Both the position numbers and the translations under genes were made by a program. A stretch of 64,000 nt of DNA from Methylobacterium sp. J-076 (GTDB lineage: Bacteria; Pseudomonadota; Alphaproteobacteria; Rhizobiales; Beijerinckiaceae), in the NCBI RefSeq assembly GCF_022829405.1, contig NZ_JAKSXW010000115.1:1-64000 (forward strand). The letters run 5' to 3'. Shown piece after piece: positions 25,100 to 32,849 of this stretch (position 1 is its first letter; the number at the start of each line of letters is the position of its first letter). The notes under the pieces are model-generated. The model had not been told where the DNA came from, did not search any database, and worked only from the letters and a program-made list of their open reading frames with translations.

Positions 25100-25317
25100 C
25101 GGCGGGTCGTCGCGCGGGCACGGACGGGAGTCAACGCACCCCGCCGCGCCCGGTGTGGCGCCCCGGTGACAGGGGGCGAATATCGCACTCCTCCCCCCCG
25201 CCTCACAGGAGTTGCACGTCCATGCTCGATTGACGCCACATTCCTATGGCGAAGCCCGTGGTAACGATCTCGAAACGCTCCTGCGGATCGAGGCGGTGAG
25301 GCGAGGGGAATCTCGGA

Positions 25318-25860
25318 ATGACCTACAGGAGCTTCGTGCTGGGAGCGGCGTCGCTGGCGGCCGGCCTCCTGGTGTCCGGCCAGGTGAACGCGCAGTCGAT
25401 GACCCAGCCGATGACGGCGGCACCCATGTCGACAGCGCCGATGGCGACGCCGGTGGCGCCCGCCCCGAAGGCGGCCAACGATTGCAACGGCATCCAGAAG
25501 ACGCTGGCCGAGCGCAAGGCGCTCGTGGCGAAGGCCAACGCGGCCTCGACCTCGAAGAAAAAGATGACGCCGGCCGAGGCCTGCTCCCTCTTCAACCGGC
25601 TCGTGTCGAACGGCGGCGAGGGCATGAAGTGGATCGCCGCCAACAGGGAATGGTGCTCGATCCCCGATTCGTTCGCGGAGGGCTTCAAGGCCGACAACGC
25701 CAAGGTCACGGGCATCCGCACGCAGATCTGCGGCGTCGCCGCCCAGGCCGCGAAGATGGAATCGCAGGCCCGCGCCCAGGCGCAGAACGGCGGGGGCGGC
25801 GGCCTCCTCGGCGGCCCGGGCCTGAGCGGCTCGTTCAAGCTGCCGCAGGGTGCGCTCTGA
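25318..25860 (+). CDS. Hypothetical secreted protein
   Basis: 180 residues. A signal peptide (1-25, ending VNAQS) is followed by a Met/Pro/Ala/Thr-rich linker with MSTAPMATP-type repeats. A helical domain (about 52-160) follows with four Cys residues (NDCNGIQK, EACSLFNR, EWCSIPD, TQICGVAA) that could form two disulfides. The tail is Gly-rich (GGGGGLLGGPGLSG). I do not recognise a named family. It ends in TGA, which overlaps the likely CTG start of the ubiA frame. No ATG, GTG or TTG is available there for ubiA, so ubiA translation may depend on this gene. Confidence 0.68.
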   Translation: MTYRSFVLGAASLAAGLLVSGQVNAQSMTQPMTAAPMSTAPMATPVAPAPKAANDCNGIQKTLAERKALVAKANAASTSKKKMTPAEACSLFNRLVSNGGEGMKWIAANREWCSIPDSFAEGFKADNAKVTGIRTQICGVAAQAAKMESQARAQAQNGGGGGLLGGPGLSGSFKLPQGAL

Positions 25861-26822
25861 GCACCCTGCCACCCGCTGACGGCGCCGCCTTCCGGGACGG
25901 GCGTCCCGCGGACGCGGTCGCCGGGCACTGGGTCGATCGCCATGCTCCGGCGGCATGGCGTCCCTATCTGCGCCTCGCGCGGATCGACCGGCCCATCGGC
26001 TGGTGGCTCCTGCTCCTGCCGTGCTGGTGGTCCGCGGCGCTCGCGGCCATCGCCGCCGACAGGACCTTCCCCGACCCGGTGGATTGCCTGCTGTTCCTGG
26101 TGGGCGCCGTCGCCATGCGCGGGGCGGGCTCGACCTACAACGACATCGCCGACCGCGACCTCGACGCGAAGGTGGAGCGCACGCGCCTGCGCCCCCTTCC
26201 CTCGGGCCAGCTCCGGGTGCGGCACGCGGCGTTGTTCCTCCTCGCCCAGGCCCTCGTGGGGCTGGCGGTGCTGCTCCAGTTCAACGGGACGGCGATCCTC
26301 GTCGGCTTGTTCTCCCTCGTGCCGGTGGCGATCTACCCGTTCATGAAGCGGGTGATGTCGCTGCCGCAGCTCGTGCTCGGGCTGGCCTTCGCCTGGGGGG
26401 CGCTGATGGGCTGGGCCGCCGTGTTCGCGCAGCTCGATGCGGCCCCCCTGCTGCTCTACGCCGGGGCGGTGGCCTGGATCGTCGGCTACGACACGATCTA
26501 CGCCGTGCAGGATATCGAGGACGATGAGATCGCCGGCATCCGCTCCTCGGCCCGGCTGTTCGGCCGGCGGCTGAAGGGTGCGGTGGGGCTGTGCTACGGG
26601 CTGGCGGCCGGGTTCGTGGGCCTCGCCGCGTGGCGGGCGGGGGCGGGTCCGGTGGGCTTCCTCGGCGTCGCCGCCTTCGCCGGGCACCTCGGGTGGCAGG
26701 TCCTGCGGCTTCAGGAGCGGGACGGGGCCGGCGCCCTGCGGCTGTTCCGGTCGAACCGCGATGCGGGTCTGATCCTGTTCGCGGGTCTCACGGCCGATGC
26801 CGTGATCCGGGGCCTGTCCTAG
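25857..26822 (+). CDS. ubiA: 4-hydroxybenzoate polyprenyltransferase
   Basis: 321 residues from the proposed start. UbiA prenylates 4-hydroxybenzoate in ubiquinone synthesis at the inner membrane. Both Asp-rich motifs are present: NDIADRDLDAKVERT (NDxxDRDxD) and YDTIYAVQDIEDDEIAGI. The sequence begins near LARIDRPIGWWLLLLPC, typical for the first helix, and has eight or nine hydrophobic helices. No ATG, GTG or TTG lies between the upstream gene's reading zone and the conserved region. CTG at 25857, inside the overlap CTGA with the preceding stop, gives the sequence (M)STLPPADG and looks plausible. The start is inferred; the gene itself is clear. Confidence 0.88.
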   Translation: MSTLPPADGAAFRDGRPADAVAGHWVDRHAPAAWRPYLRLARIDRPIGWWLLLLPCWWSAALAAIAADRTFPDPVDCLLFLVGAVAMRGAGSTYNDIADRDLDAKVERTRLRPLPSGQLRVRHAALFLLAQALVGLAVLLQFNGTAILVGLFSLVPVAIYPFMKRVMSLPQLVLGLAFAWGALMGWAAVFAQLDAAPLLLYAGAVAWIVGYDTIYAVQDIEDDEIAGIRSSARLFGRRLKGAVGLCYGLAAGFVGLAAWRAGAGPVGFLGVAAFAGHLGWQVLRLQERDGAGALRLFRSNRDAGLILFAGLTADAVIRGLS

Positions 26823-26841
26823 GGGTTCGTGGGACGAGGGT

Positions 26842-27318
26842 TCACGACCGGGCGATGATCTCGGCCTCGCCGCGGAAGATCTGCGGCCGGGCGGGAAGGC
26901 GGCCGGTCTTGCGCCGGGCCAGGAAGCGCGGACGGCGGGCGCCGAGGCCGGCATGCCGGCGGCGGATGCGGATCTTGCCGAGCATCAGCCGGCCGACCTG
27001 CTGCGACACCGGGACCAGCACACCGTCCTCCCGGACGATCATCCGCACCAGACCGGCCCGGTTGGCGAGGTCGCGCCAGGTCGCCACGACATCCTCTTCC
27101 AGGAAGGGGCCGAGCTGCTGGAGCGTCTGCCCCTCGGCATCGACCAGGAGCAGGTGGAAGCGGTCCTCGTCGCAGAGGTCCGCCTCGTCCTCGGCATAGG
27201 AGAGCGCCACGCCCACGGCCGGGCGGGCTGCGGCGAGGCGGCCGATCACCGGCAGGCGGGACGCCGCGAAGGCGGGCATCGCCAGGACCGGTGCGTGGCT
27301 GTCGGTGCGCGTATCCAT
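26842..27318 (-). CDS. DUF6101-like hypothetical protein
   Basis: 158 residues, soluble. The C-terminal part is strongly basic (GKIRIRRRHAGLGARRPRFLARRKTGRLP), and an acidic strand region lies in the middle (SYAEDEADLCDEDRFHLLLVDAEG). It resembles the Rhizobiales-specific family annotated as DUF6101, although I cannot confirm that without a search. The basic tail suggests nucleic-acid or membrane binding. It converges with ubiA (19 bases between stops). Start ATG at 27318; 12 extra in-frame residues upstream look unreal. No function is known to me. Confidence 0.6.
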   Translation of the reverse strand: MDTRTDSHAPVLAMPAFAASRLPVIGRLAAARPAVGVALSYAEDEADLCDEDRFHLLLVDAEGQTLQQLGPFLEEDVVATWRDLANRAGLVRMIVREDGVLVPVSQQVGRLMLGKIRIRRRHAGLGARRPRFLARRKTGRLPARPQIFRGEAEIIARS

Positions 27319-27837
27319 CGTTCGAACCTCACCGCCCTCAGGCGATTCCCGCAAGTGGCGACCCCTCGGGGGCCTTCCGTTATGCGCAGCAAAATCGCAT
27401 CGACCTCCCTCGTTACGCCTTAAGAGCTGTCCTTAAGCGATTCTGGACGGGGGCTTCACTGGTGGAATGCTCAATGCTTCCTTGAATGCTCAATGGTTTC
27501 TTGCAATCACGCTTCAATATCGATTCATCTTACTGAGGCGTGCACGCGGCCCGCGGTCGTGCCCCACGCCCGTCTTCGCGGGCGCGGCGAACCACCGACC
27601 CGCCACGACGGGATGGGGCACCGATGGGGAGCCCCCTCGCATCCCGGCCTCGCCGGGCGCACGTCCACGCCGAGGCCGTGGGAGGGAGGCGCCCGTGTTG
27701 CAACTCGGTCGGGAACGGCCCTAGAACAGGAACAAGGATCGCACCCCGGTCTTCCCCAGATTGCAGAATTCGGCGCCGGTCGCTTCCCATGCGACAGGCT
27801 CCGCGCTGCTGCCCGACGAGCCCGCCGCAGGAGCACG
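27319..27837. other. 519-bp gene-free region with an AT-rich core and tandem repeat
   Basis: The part from about 27370 to 27545 is clearly more AT-rich than the rest of the window. It contains two CTTAAG palindromes (27419-27424, 27432-27437) and a 19-bp tandem repeat (27465-27502). The remainder is GC-rich without a plausible frame. It holds promoters for the DUF6101-like gene and for cysQ. Confidence 0.5.
27465..27502 (+). repeat. 19-bp tandem direct repeat (two copies)
   Basis: GAATGCTCAATGCTTCCTT (27465-27483) is followed immediately by a second copy with two changes (27484-27502). It lies in an AT-rich intergenic stretch. It could be a binding-site array or slipped-strand duplication. 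Confidence 0.7.
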
Positions 27838-28653
27838 ATGCCCCAATCCCTCACCGACGCGAGCGTGGCGGAGCTGATGCCCGAACTGCGCACGGTGATG
27901 CGCGAGGCCGCGTCCATCGCGCGCCCGTATTTCCGGCAGGGGAAGCAGACGACGGCCCGGGTGTGGTCGAAGGCGGGCGGGTCACCGGTCACGGAGGCCG
28001 ACGTCGCGGTCGATACCTTCCTGAAGATCCGCCTCAGCGAACTCGTCCCGCAGGCGGCCTGGCTCTCGGAAGAGACGGCGGACGACCCGGCCCGGCTCGG
28101 CCGTGACCTCGTGTGGATCGTCGATCCGATCGACGGCACCCGGGCGTTCCTGTCCGGGCATCCCGACTGGTCGATCGCCGTCGCCCTGCTCCAGGCCGGC
28201 GAGCCGGTGATCGGCTTCGTCCACGCCCCCGCCCTCGACGTGGCCTACGAGGCGGTGCGCGGGCAGGGTGCGTTCAAGGATGAGACGAAGATCGTGGTCG
28301 CCGGGCGGGACAGCCTGCAGGCGTCGCGCATCACCGGCCCGAAGCCGATGCTCGACCGGCTGACCCGGGGCGCGGGTCCGAACCCGGATTTCGTGAGGAT
28401 CGACCGGATCCCGTCGTTGGCGCTGCGCCTCGTGCGGGTGGCCGATGGCTCGGTCGATGTGGGGATGATCTCGTCGGACGCCCGCGACTGGGATCTCGCG
28501 GCGGCCGATCTGGTGTTGCGGGAGGCCGGTGGCGCCGTCTGCACCTTGACGGGCGAGGCGACGGTCTACAACCGGCCGGACCCGGTCCACGGTGAACTGG
28601 TCGCCCTCCCCCGGGCCCTGCGCGATCCGGTGATCGCAGCCTGGGGCGCCTGA
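27838..28653 (+). CDS. cysQ: 3'(2'),5'-bisphosphate nucleotidase CysQ
   Basis: 271 residues, inositol-monophosphatase superfamily. CysQ hydrolyses 3'-phosphoadenosine 5'-phosphate, a by-product of sulfate assimilation. Metal-binding motifs are all visible: SEETADDPARLG, WIVDPIDGTRAFLSG and the C-terminal DARDWDLAAADLVLREAGG. The inositol monophosphatase branch is a possible alternative, but the WDLAAAD region and TEADVAVDTFLKIRL fit CysQ. ATG at 27838 has AGGAG directly upstream (27829-27833). It ends 3 bases from the stop of a convergent hypothetical gene. Confidence 0.85.
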   Translation: MPQSLTDASVAELMPELRTVMREAASIARPYFRQGKQTTARVWSKAGGSPVTEADVAVDTFLKIRLSELVPQAAWLSEETADDPARLGRDLVWIVDPIDGTRAFLSGHPDWSIAVALLQAGEPVIGFVHAPALDVAYEAVRGQGAFKDETKIVVAGRDSLQASRITGPKPMLDRLTRGAGPNPDFVRIDRIPSLALRLVRVADGSVDVGMISSDARDWDLAAADLVLREAGGAVCTLTGEATVYNRPDPVHGELVALPRALRDPVIAAWGA

Positions 28654-28656
28654 ACC

Positions 28657-28893
28657 TCAGGCGGCCATGGTCTCCCGGAGCGTGACGGCACCCGGGGCCA
28701 GACCGAGACGGTCGGCCAGATGCCAGTGAAGCTCGCGCGAGGAATGGTAGTTGTAGGAGCGGTCGATCAGATGGCTCAGATCCCGGCCGGAGCGGTCGGT
28801 GTGACCGGCGGCGGCGAGGCGGCCGACCCGGAAGGTGGGCGCATCGGTGACGGGGGAGCGGACAGAGCGGCGCCGCGTGAACTCGAACTGCAT
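28657..28893 (-). CDS. Small hypothetical protein
   Basis: 78 residues, hydrophilic and basic at the N-terminus (MQFEFTRRRSVRSPV), with SHLIDRSYNYHSSRELHWHLADRLGL in the second half. There is no signal peptide, Cys or known motif. Translation could begin instead at 28926 (89 residues), but the ATG at 28893 gives a cleaner start. The sequence has normal amino-acid balance, unlike antisense shadows nearby, so it is probably real. I do not recognise the family. Confidence 0.5.
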   Translation of the reverse strand: MQFEFTRRRSVRSPVTDAPTFRVGRLAAAGHTDRSGRDLSHLIDRSYNYHSSRELHWHLADRLGLAPGAVTLRETMAA

Positions 28894-28971
28894 TGAATAA
28901 TCTACTTTTCTTGTCTGGACCGGCACGTCCCGCGTGCTCGGCGTCGTTTCTCATTATGGGTCGAATGCGCT

Positions 28972-28998
28972 GCCCCGGACGGCATTCGCGTCCGGGGC
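28972..28998 (-). terminator. Hairpin downstream of the cold-shock gene
   Basis: A perfect 10-bp stem GCCCCGGACG / CGTCCGGGGC with a 7-base loop lies 50 bases beyond the cold-shock stop codon on the minus strand. No T-run follows. Confidence 0.5.
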
Positions 28999-29047
28999 GG
29001 CTGTCGATGGGGCCCGAGAGGGGTGGCCCCGTCAGTCTCGCCTAAGC

Positions 29048-29257
29048 TCAGGCGGCCTGGAGATTGGCGGCGGCGTCCTTGCCGCTGCGCTTGTCCTGCA
29101 GAACCTCGTAAGTGATCCGCTGACCTTCGACCAGATTGCGCATTCCGGCGCGCTCGACGGCGGAGATGTGGACGAAGATGTCCTTGCCGCCGTCGTCGGG
29201 CTGGATGAAACCGTAGCCCTTGGTCTCGTTAAACCACTTTACAGTGCCGGTATTCAC
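29048..29257 (-). CDS. Cold-shock domain protein
   Basis: 69 residues, one OB-fold that binds single-stranded RNA or DNA. The RNP1 motif [10 protein letters not shown] and RNP2 motif [10 protein letters not shown] are intact, and the protein opens [12 protein letters not shown]. The start is GTG at 29257, supported by ACGAGG upstream and by the expected first residues; there is no ATG in a fitting position. The long frame extending to 29599 is not protein-like. The leader upstream is long (over 300 bases to the next gene), as expected for CspA-type genes whose 5-prime UTR responds to temperature, but no specific element is recognised. Confidence 0.9.
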   Translation of the reverse strand: MNTGTVKWFNETKGYGFIQPDDGGKDIFVHISAVERAGMRNLVEGQRITYEVLQDKRSGKDAAANLQAA

Positions 29258-29616
29258 GTAGTGTACCTCGTTCGTCCATAGATCATGCGCGCAGCAACGA
29301 GGCCGCGATTCGCACGAAAGTATTTCTGGTGGGCCAGAGCGGCGGGGCGCGAGACACAGAACCTTTCGCGTGAGCGTCGGTCTCGACAGGTGTGCCCCCC
29401 ACACTCCTAGATAGTCCGAGCCTGCGGCGGCAACAAGGCGTCCACTCGGTCGCAACCGGGCCCGACCTCGTCCGCGGCTGTCGCGCCCCTGGGATTCCCG
29501 CGGCCACCGGTGCATATAGAACAGGAGGGACAGCCTCTTACGGCTGGCCCAAGGATCGTCCGCCGCACCGACGGTTTTGGCCGGGGCGGGCGGAATCATC
29601 GGCTTCCGGGCGGTAT
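29258..29616. other. Divergent intergenic region upstream of the cold-shock gene
   Basis: 359 bases between two divergent starts. It probably contains a long cold-shock mRNA leader on the minus strand and the promoter of the hypothetical gene on the plus strand. I see no conserved RNA structure I can name. Confidence 0.4.
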
Positions 29617-30012
29617 ATGGCAGGCATCTCGGTCTCGCTGGATGGCGCGAACATCCAGCTCTCCTTCCAAAAGGACGATCAGGCGACGGCGGTGGTGATG
29701 GACGCCCGGGCCGCCCGGGCGCTCATGCGCGCCGTCGGGCAGCTGCTCACGGCCATCGACGAAACCGACGAGGGCGATGAACCGGACGGCGCCGATGCCC
29801 TGGGCGAGGATATGGCGATGCTCGACGTGACGTCGGCGGCCATCGAGGTCGGCACCGACGAGGACGGCCAGGCGGTCGTCGCGTTCCAGGCCGGGGCGCT
29901 TCCGCCCTTCCAGCTGCGCCTGACGGACGAAGAGGCCCGCCACGTCGCGACGAGCCTCTCCGAGATTCTGAACGCGCCACGGGACATCCGCGCCTCACAC
30001 GGCGGTCACTGA
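29617..30012 (+). CDS. Hypothetical acidic protein
   Basis: 131 residues with many Asp and Glu ([17 protein letters not shown]). The pattern of alternating strands ([61 protein letters not shown]) suggests a small alpha/beta cytoplasmic protein. It starts at ATG 29617 with no strong ribosome site. No signal peptide or membrane helix is visible. I do not recognise the family; similar short proteins occur in Methylobacteriaceae. Confidence 0.6.
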   Translation: MAGISVSLDGANIQLSFQKDDQATAVVMDARAARALMRAVGQLLTAIDETDEGDEPDGADALGEDMAMLDVTSAAIEVGTDEDGQAVVAFQAGALPPFQLRLTDEEARHVATSLSEILNAPRDIRASHGGH

Positions 30013-30019
30013 CGGTCCG

Positions 30020-30223
30020 TCACATCCGCGTGCCGGGATCGGTCGGCGAGCCGGGGAAGACGTCCGGCTCCGAGCCGGGGCCGCCGGGCTCCCCGATGCC
30101 GGGATCGTTGACGGGATAGGGCGTGCGCGGACCGGTCGGCCCGATATCGGGCTCCACGTCAGGGGTCGGCGGCTGGGGCGGAAGGTCGCCGGGGGTCGGT
30201 TCGGGAATTCCGGGATTGGCCAT
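30020..30223 (-). CDS. Proline/glycine-rich 67-residue protein
   Basis: A short frame starting MANPGIPEPTPGDLPPQPP and continuing with Pro, Gly and Asp-rich sequence to TDPGTRM. No ordered domain is expected. The AGGAG ribosome site 7 bases before the ATG (on the minus strand) makes translation likely. It is convergent with the acidic hypothetical gene, 7 bases between stops. Similar short Pro-rich proteins are frequent in Methylobacterium genomes; the role is unknown. Confidence 0.55.
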   Translation of the reverse strand: MANPGIPEPTPGDLPPQPPTPDVEPDIGPTGPRTPYPVNDPGIGEPGGPGSEPDVFPGSPTDPGTRM

Positions 30224-30391
30224 CGCATCACTCCTGCCTGTGTCCGGGCGTCGTCCAACGGGCCGGGGGTGGCGCTTGTTCCGGGTGCGGCCGCGGCGCG
30301 GACGGTGAGGCGAAGCGCCCCCCGTCCCGGCGTGGAACAGCGGGCCTCCTTCTCGGTTTGCCGGGCAATTCCACGAACGGGAGCCCCCGCC

Positions 30392-30970
30392 ATGACCGAC
30401 ATCAAGCAGGCCAAGATCCTCATCATCGCCACGGATGGCTTCGAGGAGACCGAGCTCACCGTGCCCCAGGCCAAGCTCACCGAGGCCGGCGCCACCGTGA
30501 CCATCGCCGCGCCGAAGTCCCGCAAGAGCGAGGGCACCATCCGCAGCTGGGACAAGACCGACTGGGGCAAGGACGTGAAGGTCGATGCCGACCTTGAGAC
30601 CCTCGACGCCTCCGGCTTCGACGCCCTCGTCCTGCCGGGCGGCCAGATCAACCCCGACAAGCTGCGCCTGGAGCCCAAGGCGATCGAGATCATCAAGGGC
30701 TTCCTCACGTCGGGCAAGGTCGTCGCCGCGATCTGCCACGGCCCGTGGCTGCTGATCGAGGCCGGCGCGGCCCGGGGCCGCGACATGACCTCGTTCCCCT
30801 CGATCAAGACCGACGTGATCAACGCGGGCGGCAAGTGGCACGACCAGGAGGTCGTCACCGATCAGGGCATCGTCACCAGCCGCAAGCCCGACGACCTCGA
30901 CGCCTTCTGCAAGAAGATCATCGAGGAGATCGGCGAAGGCAGCCACGGCGCGCGCCAGCTCGCCGCCTGA
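30392..30970 (+). CDS. DJ-1/PfpI family protein (YhbO-like)
   Basis: 192 residues. The family includes stress-response glyoxalases, protein deglycase-type enzymes and intracellular protease PfpI. The nucleophile elbow AAICHGPWLL places Cys115 and His116; the supporting acid is in DGFEETEL (Glu18 or Glu19). The rest follows the PfpI/YhbO pattern (ALVLPGGQINPDKLR, SFPSIKTDVINAGG, VVTDQGIVTSRKPDDL). ATG at 30392 has GGGAGCC upstream. It converges with the phosphoesterase gene 10 bases downstream. The precise activity cannot be deduced. Confidence 0.87.
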   Translation: MTDIKQAKILIIATDGFEETELTVPQAKLTEAGATVTIAAPKSRKSEGTIRSWDKTDWGKDVKVDADLETLDASGFDALVLPGGQINPDKLRLEPKAIEIIKGFLTSGKVVAAICHGPWLLIEAGAARGRDMTSFPSIKTDVINAGGKWHDQEVVTDQGIVTSRKPDDLDAFCKKIIEEIGEGSHGARQLAA

Positions 30971-30980
30971 TCGGGGCCGG

Positions 30981-32603
30981 TCAGACGCCGCGGGTCACTT
31001 CGAGGACCGCGGCGGAGCGGAGGGGGCGACCGTACTCGTCGCTCCCTTCCACGCTGACCCGGTACGCCCCCGGCGGCAGGTCCGCCGGGAGCTGCGCCGC
31101 CCAGATGTGGGACGAGGCGATGGCCTGGACCCAGCTCTTCTTCGTGTCGGGATACCGGGCGTAGAGTTCCGTCACGAAGGGGTCCGGCCGGCGGGTGCGC
31201 ACCATCGGTCGCGGCTCCCCCGCGCCAATGCGGTAGGACAGGCGCGTCTTGGGGCCGCCGTCGAAGACGTTCACCACCAGGGTGCTGTCGCCGAGGGCAT
31301 CCTGCGGGATCGGCGGACGCAGGGCCTCCATCGGGCGGAGCGCCCGCACCACCTCGGGGGCGCCGCTGCGGATCTGGCTCTCGAAGGCGATCCGCATGGC
31401 CCCGTCCGGCTCGCCCTGGGCGGGGACGAACCGGGTCTCGTAATGGGTGCCGCGGACCGAGAGGACGTGGAAGCCGTTGGGTGTGCCATCGCGGCTGTCC
31501 GCCGAGGGGATGCCGGTGCGGGTGTCCGGCCCGCTCCACCACGAGCCCGAGACGGCGGTCATCACGTGGTGGTGCAGGCCCTCGGCCAGGTAATGGTGCT
31601 CGGTGGTGTGGGTGTGCCCGCAGATCGCCAGCACCTTCCGCCCGCGCAGGATGTCGAGAACTTGCGGCAGGTCGGCGGTGTTGTTCTGTGGGCCGCTCGG
31701 CGTCGCGTCGGTGTGCAGCGGGATGTGGGTCGCCAGCACGATCAGGGTGTCGGCGGGCACCTCCGCCAGGAGGTTGCGCAGGAAGGCGAGGTTCTGCTCG
31801 CCGATCCGCCCCTCGTAGGTGTTGGCGCCGACCGGGACCGGCGGACCGAGCCAGACCACGTTGTCGAGCATCACGAACAGGGCCTTGCCGTGCTGGAAGG
31901 CGAAGGACGGCGCCCCGAAGATGCGCTTCCACGTCTCCCGGCTGTAGCGGGCGTCCGGTGCCTGCATGTTCAGGTCATGGTTGCCCGGCAGGCTGTACCA
32001 GGGCAGCCCGATCCGCCCGACGATGGCGTTCGAGCGCGCGTAGAGCGACAGGTCGTCGAACAGCACGTCGCCGGTGGTGATTCCGAAGGCCGCCGGGATC
32101 GTCATCGCCCTCGCGACGGCGGTGTCGCGGACATGGTCCAATTCGCGCCGGCTCTCCGGCTGCGGATCGGTGAACAGCAGGACGTCGAAATCCTCGGGCT
32201 CGTCCGCCCGGGTCAGGGTGAAGTCGATGGAGGCGGGCAGCGGCCCGGTCGGCTCCACCCCGCGGTAGCGCAAGCCGAGCTCTTTCGGCGTGCCCTCCGG
32301 CTGGTGGATGTAGCTGTGCCAGGGCACGTTGTTCGCGTCGAGGGGCAGGGCGTAGCCCGCCGGCTTGACGACGAACACGGCGCCGTCGCCCGGCATCGGC
32401 AACCGGTAGCGGCCCTGGCCGTCGGTGCGGACCACCTCGCGCCCGTTCGACACCAGCACGTTCGGCAGCGGCGCGCGCGTCGCGCCGTCCAGTCCGTAGA
32501 CGGTGCCCGTGGCCTCGCCCGCCGCCGCGGTGGCGGAGCCCCCCGCCAGGAGCGTCATGGCGGCGGCGCCCGCAAGGGTCTCGCGGCGGGTCAGTGGCGG
32601 CAT
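30981..32603 (-). CDS. Tat-exported calcineurin-like phosphoesterase
   Basis: 540 residues. A twin-arginine signal (LTRRETLAGAAAMTLLAGG) predicts export of a folded metalloenzyme. Then comes an N-terminal carboxypeptidase-regulatory-like beta-sandwich (about 35-110, GTVYGLDGATRAPLPNVLV, GQGRYRLP), the metallophosphatase core (LLFTDPQP, FGITTGDVLFDDLSLY, LPGNHDLN, CGHTHTTEHHYL) and a C-terminal beta domain. This three-part layout is the Metallophos_N / Metallophos / Metallophos_C family. The substrate is unknown. ATG at 32603 is placed four residues into a longer frame so that the twin-arginine signal is at the N-terminus. The terminator at 32678-32707 isolates it from the gene upstream. Confidence 0.87.
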   Translation of the reverse strand: MPPLTRRETLAGAAAMTLLAGGSATAAAGEATGTVYGLDGATRAPLPNVLVSNGREVVRTDGQGRYRLPMPGDGAVFVVKPAGYALPLDANNVPWHSYIHQPEGTPKELGLRYRGVEPTGPLPASIDFTLTRADEPEDFDVLLFTDPQPESRRELDHVRDTAVARAMTIPAAFGITTGDVLFDDLSLYARSNAIVGRIGLPWYSLPGNHDLNMQAPDARYSRETWKRIFGAPSFAFQHGKALFVMLDNVVWLGPPVPVGANTYEGRIGEQNLAFLRNLLAEVPADTLIVLATHIPLHTDATPSGPQNNTADLPQVLDILRGRKVLAICGHTHTTEHHYLAEGLHHHVMTAVSGSWWSGPDTRTGIPSADSRDGTPNGFHVLSVRGTHYETRFVPAQGEPDGAMRIAFESQIRSGAPEVVRALRPMEALRPPIPQDALGDSTLVVNVFDGGPKTRLSYRIGAGEPRPMVRTRRPDPFVTELYARYPDTKKSWVQAIASSHIWAAQLPADLPPGAYRVSVEGSDEYGRPLRSAAVLEVTRGV

Positions 32604-32677
32604 CGGCGGCTCCAAGGTTGCCGGGCCGAACGATCAGATTTCGGCGACCGGTGCATGACAGGCCCGCGACATGGAAA

Positions 32678-32707
32678 GGGCCCGCGTTCCGGGGGGAACG
32701 CGGGCCC
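32678..32707 (-). terminator. Terminator downstream of LdtD-like gene 1
   Basis: A perfect 13-bp stem GGGCCCGCGTTCC / GGAACGCGGGCCC with a 4-base loop is followed on the minus strand by TTTCC. It lies between the L,D-transpeptidase gene and the downstream phosphoesterase gene. Confidence 0.75.
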
Positions 32708-32767
32708 TGGCCGCGAAAGCTGTCGATGAAACGTGGAATCCCGTTCCACTGTCCTCGATGCGGTTTT

Positions 32768-32786
32768 CCTCCCCCTTGTGGGGAGG
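32768..32786. repeat. Short GC hairpin of the CTCCCC/GGGGAG type
   Basis: CCTCCCC and GGGGAGG arms are separated by five bases. A similar hairpin occurs at 56202-56220. Such CTCCCC-N-GGGGAG elements look like dispersed intergenic palindromes; copy number genome-wide cannot be seen here. Confidence 0.45.
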
Positions 32787-32849
32787 AGAGTCTGTCGAGA
32801 CTGACGATCGCTGTTCGATGAAAAACGCGGCGACCGCCTGAAGAGCCGA

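Noticed and set aside
25212..25856. 215-residue N-terminal extension of UbiA
   Set aside because: It overlaps a convincing secreted-protein gene in another frame, is low-complexity, and does not resemble any UbiA.
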